Of a stretch of 64,000 bases of DNA, positions 1 through 10,984 are shown one piece after another. Every line of letters begins with the position of its first letter. The first letter of the stretch is position 1. Both the position numbers and the translations under genes were made by a program. The notes under the pieces were generated by a model that did not search any database, was not told the DNA's origin, and worked only from the letters and a program-made list of their open reading frames with translations. This stretch comes from Tethya wilhelma (taxonomy: Eukaryota; Porifera; Demospongiae; Tethyida; Tethyidae): assembly GCA_964030475.1 (NCBI GenBank), contig CAXIPT010000003.1, positions 5,672,962-5,736,961 on the forward strand, read 5' to 3'.

Positions 1-1
1 T

Positions 2-791
2 GTGAAGAAACTGAAAAAAAATGCTTCCATAAAGCAAAAACAAGCCTTTGAAAAGGAACAAATGTTCATGGCACAACTGAGCCACCCTAATGTGATTCGT
101 ATGCTTGCTGTTGTCTGCAATGGGAATGATCCTTTCATTACGATGGAATACATGACAAAAGGTGACCTCAACCAGTACCTCCACAAGTTCACTTCAATTT
201 CTACCAAAAACATTCACAATGATCATGAGCTCAAGATTGATACAAAGACACTGCTCTACATGGCCACCCAGGTGGCTAGTGCCATGGTGTATCTCACCTC
301 TAAGAACTATGTCCACAGAGATCTGGCCACAAGTAACTGTTTGGTAGCCGGGTCAGCAGTTCCTAGTGAAGCTAGGTGACTATGGTATGAGTCGAAGCCT
401 CTATGACTCCCATTACTACATTGTTCATGGTCGTGCCATCCTCCCAATTTGCTGGATGGCAACCGAGTGTTTCTATGGCAATTTTTCTCCCAAATCAGAT
501 GTGTGGGCCTTTGGTGTCACTATATGGTCCCTTGCCAAAGAGCAGCCTGAGATGGGTGATCGTGAACTTGCCCAGGATGCCTTGAAGAAAGAGAAGAGAA
601 CTCTACTTGTGAAACCTCCAAACTGTCCACAAGAGGTTTATAATATAATGTTGAAATGTTGGGCCTCAGATCCAAAGGAGCGTGCTACATCAAGTTTTGA
701 GGAACTTCAAGAGTCTCTAATCTCAGGCTGGATTGCAGCACTGAACCAAGTTTTCTACACAAACTTAGTCTTAGACTGCTTATTTTTTTAG
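2..791 (+). pseudogene. Broken RTK kinase-domain exon, left-edge partial
   Basis: The window opens at the kinase lysine region and runs to the end of a tyrosine kinase catalytic domain closely matching the one at 6453-7190. A 4-base insertion near 348-351, next to the codons after HRDLAT, shifts the frame. Other changes from the intact paralogue are HRDLATRN to HRDLATSN, DFGMSR to DYGMSR, an arginine to cysteine before WMATE, loss of three codons in the WEIF segment and of two codons in the PYSE segment, and one extra valine in the hinge region. Altered catalytic-loop and DFG residues together with the frameshift argue for a decayed duplicate of the downstream RTK rather than a working pseudokinase. 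The ectodomain would lie left of the window. A sequencing error at the insertion is possible but would not explain the other losses. Confidence 0.78.
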
Positions 792-1640
792 AATTAACTA
801 GTATTGTTATGGTCAACTTCAACATTATGCACATAAAATTAAAATTATATTTGTTCTACAATTCCTGTTCCACAGAATCTGTGCATTCTGCATTCAAGGA
901 CCACGCCTACATAGACTAATCACAGTTTATAGTGTGACGTCATACTTTTGATTGGCAATTTGTGCGACCAGTGTAATCCATAAGTTGAAGTATATATTAG
1001 CCTACAAACAGGACAGAAAGGACCTCCAAAGGCGTTCGGACCAAAGGCTTCTAGTGTGGATATCGTTTGAATTGTGCAGTGTCAAGGTTGAGAATTTATT
1101 TTGACCCATGACCTACATCAACACAAAAGTTTGCTGTAAGAAACGGTGAGTTATGGGTAGAGCATAGATTAACCACCTGTACTATATTGTCTGTAGGTAG
1201 AGGATCATAGAATTTCCATTTTATGATTATGAACGAGAAAATCATTCAGTATGGTGTTTGATGAGCCCCGCCCCTTATTATACCGCATTGCGGTTTTTGC
1301 AGGATCTACAGTCCCATTTCAGGCAGTAGTGTTCCAGCTTGCCATTGGTTCTCTAACCCCTGGCATTGTGTGTATTCCGACCTCTATTGAGTACCTTAAT
1401 TATATGAAGCCTTATGTACCTCACATGCACACACTGCTATAAATACACTGCTCATGTAATGTTTGTACTGTCATTGTTAGTATTTTGTAAAAGGGGCCCT
1501 GGTGGAATGATTTTGTGAACAGTGTACCCAGCTTAGTACATAAATTTGGTATAATTATAGTAGGGGTTTACTGTATGCAATCCCTTGGTCCCTCCCTGTG
1601 TATCATTGTATTATATATGGGTTTGTAAACATGTTTTTGT
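792..1640. other. Intergenic, no gene seen
   Basis: AT-rich spacer after the broken kinase exon. A consensus CRE palindrome (TGACGTCA, 935-942) and an ATTGG box about 10 bases downstream are present, but I see no gene start to attach them to. Confidence 0.4.
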
Positions 1641-1649
1641 GTGATCGTA

Positions 1650-1795
1650 TTGTGTTTTGACTTGAATCACACACAAACTGCCACAAGTTATGAATAACCA
1701 TAGGAGCTGTTCATGCGATTGGTCGGTAGTATCACATTGAAAATAATTATGTGTCTAACATTCATGTGTGACTTTTGTTATCACTCTGTTAGATT
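1650..1795. repeat. Diverged copy of the DNA upstream of the 4196 RTK
   Basis: This stretch matches 4020-4165 in order: a segment with TTGAATCACACACAAAC, then GAGTTATGAATACCCAT or its variant, a GAGCTGTT block, and CATTCATGTGTGA before a pyrimidine-rich AG. It appears to be the remains of the 5' intron of a duplicated RTK gene whose coding part is gone or is the broken exon at the left edge. Confidence 0.5.
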
Positions 1796-1865
1796 GGACT
1801 TTAAAATGAACCAAATTTTGAAACTTGAAGCACTGACAAAAACACTACTTTGTAAAGTTGATTGT

Positions 1866-2625
1866 CTTAAGAGTCGACTGGTTTTCGAAGGAGACCTGCG
1901 AGTCCTTAGGGACATTCTGCCAATCACTGTTGTGCGGGTCCTAAGAGACGACATTAACATTGGCTGCCTCTGTAAACAATAGAGAAGTGATATTAAAAAT
2001 GAAATGGTACAATTTTGTTGGTTACTAACCTCTAAGTTTGGGTGTAAAGTTGCTCGTCTTAAGAGTGGACTGGTTTTCGAAGAAGACCTGCGAGTCCTTA
2101 GGGACGGCAAACACAGCAATTTCCAGTATCATGCTTCACTCGATCATTACTATAAAACAACACAAATACTGAAAAAGGAGTTATAAACACAGTACAAAAA
2201 TTGCTTAGATTATTCTTACTTAGGCAATGAAAACCAATAATTACTGTACGGGTCCTAAGAGACGACACTAACATTAGATGCTTTCTTAAACCATAGAGGA
2301 GTGATATTGAAAATAAAATGGTATAATGTTGTTGGTTACTAACCTCTAAGTTTGGGTGTAAAGTTGCTCGTTTTAAGAGTTAACTGGTTTTCGAAGGAGA
2401 CCCGCGAGTCCTTAGGGACGGCAAACACAGCAATTTCCAGTATCACTGATGCTCCGCTCGTTCATTGCTATAAAGGAACAAGAATATATACTGAAACAGA
2501 AGATAAAAATACACTATAACATTGCTTACATCACTCTTACTTAGACAATGAGAACCAATAACTCAGTATTGAACTGGTCGTACCAATCCGCCTTTGAAGG
2601 GGTCCTAAGAGATACCATTAACATC
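1866..2625. repeat. Imperfect tandem repeat, about 320-bp unit, three copies
   Basis: A block reading CTGGTTTTCGAAG then GACCTGCGAGTCCTTAGGGA recurs at about 1878, 2068 and 2385, and a second block with GGGTCCTAAGAGA recurs at about 1936, 2249 and 2600. Unit 1 lacks the inner part present in units 2 and 3. The two blocks carry rough inverted matches to each other (CCTTAGGGAC against GGTCCTAAG). No coding potential is convincing; open frames across it are repeat driven. Confidence 0.65.
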
Positions 2626-2629
2626 AGCT

Positions 2630-3164
2630 GTGTTTGAATATCTGTAAACTGAAATGAAAAACAGTTTGTTTAATTGAACATCCCTTGTTACAACTATATA
2701 GTTAGAGGAATAATTATTAATTATTACAGTTGACCTACAGTGGATTCTGCTTTGTTCTTCTCCTTTTACTCTCCTTTCCTGGAGTCTTCCATCTTTAGTC
2801 AGCGTAGGCTGTTTACTTGGGAAGAGGCTACACTGGCAGTCTGCTCCCCCTGCAGTCTCCAGCTCCCACCGCTCAGCTTCCAGCTCAGCAGCACCCAGCA
2901 ACGGTCAGTGGGCACCAGTGACTCTTATTCAGTAGCGGAGGGGTTAATTTTTTTCTTGATTACATTTTTGGGTCTTCTTGAGTAGGTCCTTACCTCGATT
3001 TCGTATCATATAATACCTGGACTCAGACTGTGCACTCTGCTCTGCTTCAAAATAAAGCACACCCTACTCAATAGGTAAAAATCATTAAGCAATAAAACAC
3101 ATCCTGACTCAATAGGTAAAGGTCGTTAAGTTTAAATGCTCATTTTGGCAGTAATTTTTTTGAG
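2630..3164. other. Intergenic, no gene seen
   Basis: AT-rich DNA with a short direct repeat near 3050-3125 (ACTCAATAGGTAAA twice). No supported gene. Confidence 0.35.
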
Positions 3165-3310
3165 ACGTACGTTTTATTTGGAACGTACGTCTGAAATTCA
3201 TACGTACGTCCCATTTTCGAACGTACGTCTTTCCAAAAAAGGTACGTTTTATTTTTGTTACATTTGGCTTGCCATACGGCCCATTCCTACTATACGTACT
3301 ACCGTACGTA
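3165..3310. promoter_or_regulatory. Regularly spaced ACGTACGT palindrome array
   Basis: The palindrome ACGTACGT occurs at 3165-3172, 3183-3190, 3202-3209 and 3221-3228, a spacing of 18-19 bases. Looser GTACG copies follow at about 3243, 3294 and 3303. The array lies about 1 kb upstream of the RTK start codon and just before an NRF1-type palindrome and an E-box CACGTG (3359-3364). It may be a promoter element or the relic of a mobile element. The regular spacing is seen directly; function is inferred. Confidence 0.5.
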
Positions 3311-3371
3311 TGATACATTTGAGATCGCCGAAATCGAAAGAAGCATCGCGGGTAACGTCACGTGCGTCTAT

Positions 3372-3383
3372 TGCGCATGCGCA
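3372..3383. promoter_or_regulatory. NRF1-type palindrome, probable core promoter of the RTK gene
   Basis: TGCGCATGCGCA is a perfect match to the known NRF1 consensus palindrome, a common promoter element in animals. It sits about 190 bases before a plausible first-exon donor (AAATG then GTGAGT at 3567-3577), so it may mark the promoter of the RTK at 4196-7199. Confidence 0.5.
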
Positions 3384-4195
3384 TGCTTGCGTGCTCGGCA
3401 CAAACAACATACATATGTACGGTTGGTTTCAAACAAGACCTAAAGGCTAAAGAGCTGAAGAAAATTGGCATATTACGTGCATGTGTCCCACTCATCCTCC
3501 TGCTAGGAATCATATCATTGTTTAACAGATCAGCAAAGAGTCTTACTTGACCTGTGGCAGGCAGTGAAATGGTGAGTGTCAAGTTTTGAATGGGTATTTA
3601 ATATTCAGAAATACTGAAGATTTATAACGAATGTTACAGCTTAATATCTATGGATTGCTTTATTTTCGGTAAATTAAAGATGTTTGAGTCTATAATTATA
3701 CAGTCCATTGTGCCTTTTTGTTGGAGGTGCTTTACCTTCAGTTTTTAGCTATTGCCACATCTGTTCAAGAAAAAAATAACATTGCTGTCCAAACCTTAGT
3801 TAGCCCTATTGGATTAACTGATCAGTAAATCAATTGCTGTTGAATGTGTGTTAAACTAAAATAGTGGAGCCTCAGCAAGGATTATGTATACACTTCATGA
3901 AATTAGAAATTTGAAGAAATTAATTAAGACTTACAGCATGACTTGCAATTAACGTGGGATTACTGTGGTACACCCCCTATGAGACATTTTATACATGGAG
4001 TTGTTTTTGAGTGACAGTGTGTTTTGGCTTGAATCACACACAAACGATCATGAGTTATGAATACCCATGTGAGCTGTTGGTATGGTAACAAGTTTGTATA
4101 GTTTCACGATTGAAAATTGTGTCATAATCAAGCCAAATGCATCATTCCTGTGTGATTGTTTATCATTACTTTAGACCCAGAACACAAGAACCAGA

Positions 4196-7100
4196 ATGTG
4201 CAGGAAAATGATGATAATAATACTATTTTGCCTTTTGTTTTACACTGTTGAAGGTATGTAGAAGCCAGCTAGGCTGTACTTTACACAAAACAACAACAAC
4301 TAATGCATGCTTAGATATTCCATTATTTATTCGTACAGCTACTCTTCATGTGCCCACTGCCTACACTCGTCCCACTGGTCTACAGTCAGTGAATGGATCA
4401 GATGCTCTAGGAGGATGTCCACAGACTCCTCTGAACTGTGTAGTGAGTGAAGGTGGTATTGATGTGTGTCGCTGTCCTGGTGGGGCTCCAGCCACTGGTG
4501 TTCTCATTGATGGAGTGATACCAATGATTAACCCTACAACTGAGAACTGGGCTAGTGAACTGTTTACAGTGAATAGAAATGGAGAGAATTCTGTTGTCAT
4601 TGGCTTCTTATTTTCATCACCCTTTACTCTCCGAGAAATTGAGATGAAGTTTTTCAACTGTCCAGTTCGGAGTATTGCAGCCTCAAGAATTAATGTCTAT
4701 GGGTCTCTTGTGTTTCCTACATTCATTCCATCAACAGCTGTAGGAAGTGTTGATGTTGTTACTCAAGCTTGTTTCTCACTCTCAACTGTAATCATCCCAG
4801 TGGAGCTGACTACTAGTGCTAGGAGTAAATACCACATTGAGATGAAATTCGATGCATTTCCAGATGTACTATGGGCTCCAAGTATAGCAGAGATAAGGTT
4901 CAGTGATGAAACACCAACTGAACCAACTGAACCAACTACACTTAGGGCAACCACAACTGAAGCAACCACAGTTGAAGCAACTACAACTGAAGCAACAACA
5001 GCTGAAGCAACAACAGCTGAAGTAACAACAACTGAAGCAACAACAGCTGAAGAAACTACAGCTGAAGCAACTACAACTGAAGCAACTACAACTGAAGCAA
5101 CTACAGCTGAAGCAAACACGGTTGAAATGACAACAATGACAGAACAACCTACAAATGCTGCAACTACTGAAACAACTATTGATACAAATAATTCAAGTTC
5201 GACTCAACAGCAAACGATTGAGAGAACTTTATCAATCCCTCCTGAGACAGGCAGTAGTGTAACTAATACAACTTCCTCTCAGCCAATACCCCCTAGCAGG
5301 AATATGGTTACTATCATCGGTATACTAGTAGCAATCATTGTCCTCCTGATGCTGTTCCTAATAATTGGTATACTTGTTGTACTTTGCTTCCTAGTATTGA
5401 GATCTAAAAAGAGGAGCCGACAGGAAATATACCAACTTCGAAATGCTACATTAGAGCAGCACCCTCGAGAGAGAAATGTACGCTACAGTACTGTAAAGGA
5501 TACAGATACAACTGTCAATCAGTACTATGAAGATCTCAAGGCAACAGGTTATTCAGCCATTTCCAGGAATGATGACGACGATGAACTCTATTCCATTGTA
5601 AGAGTTGAGAGGAGTGGTAGTAGAGATGGACTGAATACAGTTGGAAATGGATGGAAGCAAGGCATCGAATTCGAAACTGAACAAACAATTAGACACAATA
5701 CACCAGCTCCAACATTTGAAAGAGAACCAGATTTTTTAAAACCAAACAAAGAAGGCAGCAGCTATGCTAAAGTTGACAAACTCCCTCCCCCTCCAGTACC
5801 ACAGAAAACACCTGAACTCTATCAAGACCTACAGATTGAAAAGGAAGGAATGACAGCTGCTAGTGATCCACCATTTGTTGTTGTAAGTGACTACACTGAT
5901 GCTGGTGGTGAGGCTGGACCAAGAGAGAATGACATTTACAGTGAAATTGGAATAAATAGCCAACTGCCAAATTCACCGAGCGGGCTTATCCTACTTTCAA
6001 AATCCCTTTGCAATGTGATGGATGAGAATCCAGACTATGAAAGTTCTGGTTCAGCTTTGTTCTCAGCTGGGATGGCAAACCATAGTGGTGCCAGTAATAG
6101 TCAGTGCAGTGATGAAGTTTATGCCAATCCAGGTACAAGATTTCCAAAGGAAGAATTGTGTGAGACCATGTACAGTGAGTCAAAACAGCCCTCACTTTTT
6201 GATCATAAAACATTTGATCATTACCAACCAAATGAAGAGATACGACCATACACACCTATCTATGCTTTCAGTGGTTTGCCTGCACTGACTGATGACATGC
6301 TTCCACTTCGTGTCACACATAATGATATTCTTGAGATAAGAGATCTTGGTACTGGTGCCTTTGGAAATGTTCTCTTGGCACAAACTAGAGGTCTCAGTCG
6401 TAAAGATTTGAAGCTGAGTGAAACTGATGATGATAAGACAGTAACATTACAAGTAGCCATCAAGACGTTGAAGAGAAACCCAACAGAGGAGCAAAAACAA
6501 GCGTTTGAGAAGGAGCAGGCATTCATGGCACGATTAAGCCATCCTAATGTGATTCGTATGCTTGCTGTCTGCAATGGGGATGATCCTTTCATTATGATGG
6601 AATACATGGATAATGGTGATCTCAACCAGTACCTCCAAAGGTTTACTTCAATTTCTGGCAAAAGTGTACACAGTGATTTTGAGATTGAAATGAACACACT
6701 GCTCTACATGGTCACTCAGGTGGCTAGTGCCATGGTGTATCTCACCTCCAAAAACTATGTCCACAGGGATCTGGCCACTCGTAACTGTTTGGTAGGTCAG
6801 CAGTTCCTAGTGAAGTTAGGTGACTTTGGTATGAGCCGAAACCTCTATGAGTCCCATTACTACATTGTTCATGGTCGTAACATCCTCCCAATTCGCTGGA
6901 TGGCAACCGAGTGTTTTTATGGTACGTTTTCCTCCAAATCAGATGTGTGGGCCTTTGGTATCACTATATGGGAGATCTTTTCTCTTACCAAAGAGCAGCC
7001 TTACTCTGAGATGGGTGATTATGAGCTTACCCAAGATGCCTTGAAGAAAGAGAAGAGGACTCTACTTGAGAAACCTCCAAACTGTCCACAAGAGGTGTAC

Positions 7101-7199
7101 GATATCATGCGTAAATGTTGGGCCTCAGATCCAAAGGAGCGTGCTACGTTTGAGGAACTTCATGAAGCTCTAAATTCTCTGGATTTCAACAAGGGCTAA
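4196..7199 (+). CDS. Receptor tyrosine kinase with discoidin-like ectodomain
   Basis: Exons are 4196-4253 and 4339-7199, joined by an 85-bp phase-1 intron, giving 972 residues. Exon 1 encodes a hydrophobic signal peptide (LFCLLFY core). Residues about 20-215 form a Cys-containing beta-rich domain homologous to exon 2 of the 25-64 kb receptor array (GGC, NWA..LFT, GF.F, FFNC, AE..F in order) and resembling the DDR second discoidin-like domain. A Thr/Glu repeat stalk follows, then a TM helix about 343-372. The cytoplasmic part has a PPPPVP SH3-type site and many Tyr motifs (NDIYSEI, NPDYESS, DEVYANP, YTPIY). The kinase has GTGAFG, the VAIK lysine about 728, HRDLATRN with Asp about 830, DFGMSR about 848, and a DDR-like LPIRWMATE. 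It should phosphorylate tyrosines at the plasma membrane after ligand binding. An upstream exon ending in ATG at 3569-3571 would splice in frame to an acceptor at 4174 and add eight residues. Confidence 0.93.
4915..5130 (+). repeat. 15-bp coding minisatellite (Thr-Thr-x-Glu-Ala stalk)
   Basis: Inside the RTK exon, roughly a dozen 15-base units encode ATTTE or ATTAE variants and form a likely O-glycosylated stalk between ectodomain and membrane. Unit number is likely to vary between alleles. Confidence 0.85.
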
Positions 7200-7509
7200 T
7201 TTTAAGTCATATATTTCCCCCCTGGTAATGCAAGTACTGTTATGTTGAGTATTTTTTATTAACTTTTATGTTGTTAGTTTTTTTTAGCATACACACACTG
7301 CCAGTCAGTATAGTTATTTATGCTTTGTGAACTTATTTATTATTCCATTACACGTATAATAATATTATGTAGTTTTGTCTGAAATTTTATAATGCCATAA
7401 TTATTTTGAAACCCTTATAATAATTATTATAATGCTTTAATACAGCTCCAAAACTTTGTAGAAGGACTGTATAAATTAATATTCATGTTAGAGAGCTGAT
7501 ATATATTCA

Positions 7510-10163
7510 TCACAAATTTTGTTCAATGGTGACGTCAATGCACTCTCTAGAGTTAGCTACACGCTCTTGATCATTGTGTTCATTGTCATATGGATGACAT
7601 ACCTTCCTATCTGACATTCGAGTAGGAGTTGAAATTCGAACAGAAACTGTTTCTAGCTGAGACCTACTGTCACCCTCTATCGCCTCTCCTTCCTGCTCAG
7701 TCTCATTGACTCCATCTTCATCACCTACTGAACTGAGACTCTGTCCAGCAGATAACTGCCTCATTAGAGCTATTCCATCACCCAGTGGTACTAAAATGGT
7801 CAAAATCCACAGTAAAAAAATTCTATATCCTTACATTACATTTTTACTCACTCAATACTAGCTCTGGGTCCTTTGAGAGACTGACAGAGATTGTACCAGA
7901 CCCATCTTCATCACCAACAACTACCTCTGAAAGAAGCTGTTTCTTTCTGCATTGGTAGGTGACTCCAAAATAGACAATTCCTGTTATAGTGACGATCACT
8001 ATTGCAGCCAGAATGATTCCTACTACTATTCCAATGACAGAATAGCCACGTTTGTGAGCTGCAATCATAACAATAGCATGATGTTTAACATAACTTGATA
8101 ATAAAAGTAATAACACTAACTTTTAGTTTCAGTGGGCGGTAGATTATCATCTGTAGCCAATCCTAAATAAAACAACATTATAGTAACCAAACCATGGACA
8201 TGCCGGCAGTGTATGGGTGATGTTGACTAACCAGCTACTTTGACAACTGAAGCAAATGGTCCAATTTCAACAGTATAAGCAGCAACTGACACATTATACA
8301 TGGTGTCCATCATTAGATTCTCCAGCACAACCTGTGTTGTGTCCCCAGTGATGTTTATATTGCCACAACCTGACATCATTTGGTTGCCACCAACAATGCA
8401 GTAATGGATGATGTACATACGAAGTACTCCATTGATTAAACTGTCTTTGGGTCTGCTCCAGCTCACGTCTAGTTTGTTCTCATCAAGTGGCACTACACGA
8501 AGGCTTGTTGGAGCACCAGTGGGACCTGGGCATATACACATGGATACATACTGTGTATTCTGATCACAGTCATAAAGAGTTCAGGTATACACACAAACTG
8601 ATTGTGAATAATACACACTGAAACTACAACGGGCCTAAGTTTTGTAGTTTATGATCATGATCATTTGAATAACTTTTGTCTTCACCATTGCTCCTCCTAG
8701 CCAGTCCCAGGAATAGTTAATACATAATTATGCATAAGACTGTACAAAACCCGTGACAAAGATGATACTACAGAGTTTATTGTTCACCAAATGTGCATGC
8801 CTGAGGGTCAAGACACAACAATGCTCAAAATGTTTTGCTGTACCAGTAAACAAATTTTGGCACCATGCATTCCAATACTTGTAGACGAAGTAGAGACAAG
8901 CACTAAAACAATGTAGTGCACACTGAATTTGGTAGACTATACTTACCATCCTCTGGTGTTTGAACCAGCACTGGTGGACTGAATGGGCCTGGTCCAACAC
9001 TGGTGAATGCTCGGATAGAAACACTGTATCCCACAAACTCTTCAAGATTTTCCATCAATAGCGAGAGGACAGGACCTTCTGTTTGCCTCACAGCTGGTAG
9101 TATGTCTTGGAATGCAGTCTGTGAAAATACAACCTCGTAGTGAGTGATGTTTCCTCTGCGTTGATCCTCTGGTAACTCTTCCCAGGAAACTAGAACAGAG
9201 GTAGATGATGCTACGTTGGCCTGAGCATTCTGTGGAACTCCAGCAGGACCTAATAAATGGAATATGTAAAATTATTGTCAAATTCTTGCTTTGACACAAC
9301 TTATCAATTCTTACTGGCTGCTTCATTGACAATCAATGTTACATCTTCCATAAGGTTCATTCCATCAATAGCACATGAGTAGGTTTTAGCATCACTTAGT
9401 TCAATATCATAAATGGTCAGAACAGTAACTCGGCTCAAGGTAGGATTGTTTCCTCCAACCTGGGCTTTGTGAACACCATCCTTGTATGAAATACTGTACT
9501 TCTGTCCACTGGTAGAGGAATGAATGTCCTCACCATCAACCATCCAGTAGAGGGTCTCGTCTGGTGGAATGTAGCCATACATGTCGCAGCCAATTTCAAC
9601 TTGAAGGGAGTCATCGTATGTTTCCACGACGGGGTCTACTGGGGTGAGGTTAGTCACTAGAGTGAGAGTGACTGTCAGTGATACCCAGCTGGTGAGAGGC
9701 TCAGTGCCACGCACTTGACAATCATAGGCTCCCTGGTCTGAGTAGCTCAGGTTTTGAATGAGGATGGCAGTAGCAGGGGTTCGACCGTCAACAAACAGTG
9801 GACTGTCTCGTATTAGTGTCCTTCCAGATCGACTGATCTCTTCACTACCGTTGAACCACTGGCTCTCATAGGAGTCAATGTTCATGCTCAAAGCACATGC
9901 CCACGTAGCCCATGACTGTATGGTGTCTTCTCTTTCACCCATCGTGAGCTCTTGCCCAGTTTTTGTGCTCCACAATTCAAAGTCTGACAAAAAATCCAAA
10001 CAAATAGTCAAAACTGTTAACAATAGTGTATCAGTGAAATTCTGAATCTGCCCTATCACTTACTTGCAGGTTGAAGCTGTCCACAGACAACTGTACTGCA
10101 AAAGAGAAAGGCAATTGCAAAGAAGGATGTAACTACAATAGAGTCTAGTCTGATGAGCGCCAT
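7510..10163 (-). CDS. Ig/FN3 single-pass receptor, no kinase
   Basis: Seven exons, all with phase-1 junctions, keep the frame: 10163-10064, 9983-9315, 9249-8947, 8525-8232, 8162-8121, 8058-7852 and 7790-7510, giving 631 residues. Exon 1 is a signal peptide. Exon 2 carries two Ig domains (WACAL..QW..YDCQV, then IGCDM..YW..YSCAI). Exons 3 and 4 each encode one fibronectin III domain (VSWEELPED; VSWSRPKDS). Exon 5 is a 14-residue linker. Exon 6 holds the TM helix (IGIVVGIILAAIVIV core) and a short basic stop. The tail of about 120 residues has no kinase and is acidic. The second Ig domain resembles that of the RTK at 14485-18485 and of the neighbour at 10985-12555. It converges on the RTK ending at 7199 with about 310 bp between. 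A role in adhesion, co-reception or ligand capture is inferred. Confidence 0.88.
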
Positions 10164-10984
10164 ATTAGAAAGATCATAAGTTTGGCTAAGTATTAGTTTC
10201 TTCTGTTAATGGGTTTGTTTATATAGCATAGACCTCAGGAAGTACGATTGTGTAGACAAAAGATAACAAACTTTAGGTGTGGATTGTTTTGAAGTCAAAA
10301 TATCATTACTGGTATGTACCAACTGTAGCATGTCAACCAGTCTTTAGGAGAACACAATTTATACAAACTTCTGATGGAAAGTCATAAGTGTAAAGTTCAC
10401 AAACATAATACTATGTACGTAACATGTGCTTCTGCAGGATACTCTACATGTGTACTGTATTGTAAATGTATCAATATTTCAAAGTAACACTGTACATAAA
10501 GTTGGATCCTTTACTTAATATGGGTGGAATTTGGAAATTCCACCGAACATATTTGGGTATCCAAGTCTGTGACGTAAAAACTGACCATTTTTGTACCGGA
10601 GCCAAATATAAATAAACTTTTGATGATAATATGTTCAAAGTACAGTGGTGATATAATATCCATATATGGGTAGAAATGAATAAATTGTAAGCGAGTGAAT
10701 CACAAGAATCATGTGTGTGACTTAATACTACAAACTTGGATGCTATAGAACTTGAACTCTTGAGTTCATGGGTGTTAGATGTGTATTCAAATGTGTTGCC
10801 AATTCACAAAGGATAGTGATATGTCAATGTATATGAATGATCGCATGCATAATAATATTGGTGCTAATTGAAAAGTTTACATACAGAATAAGAGAGTTTA
10901 TCACCTCAAGAACCATAAGTGAACTTTAAAAGTGATGTGGCATAACAGACATCTTAGAAATGATTTTTCACCAAAAGACTTCAA
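10164..10984. other. Intergenic, probable promoter side of the Ig/FN3 gene
   Basis: About 0.8 kb between the Ig/FN3 start codon and the stop of the next minus-strand gene. It includes a short self-complementary motif (GGAATTTGGAAATTCC, about 10527-10542). No ORF or RNA gene is supported. Confidence 0.35.

Noticed and set aside
1781..2186. Open frames in the tandem repeat region
   Set aside because: They repeat with the DNA unit, lack a domain and occur on both strands.
3109..3582. Open frames across the ACGTACGT array
   Set aside because: Composition driven by palindromic repeats; no splice or domain support.
4763..5147. Open frames opposite the Thr/Glu stalk repeat
   Set aside because: Low-complexity antisense of a coding minisatellite.
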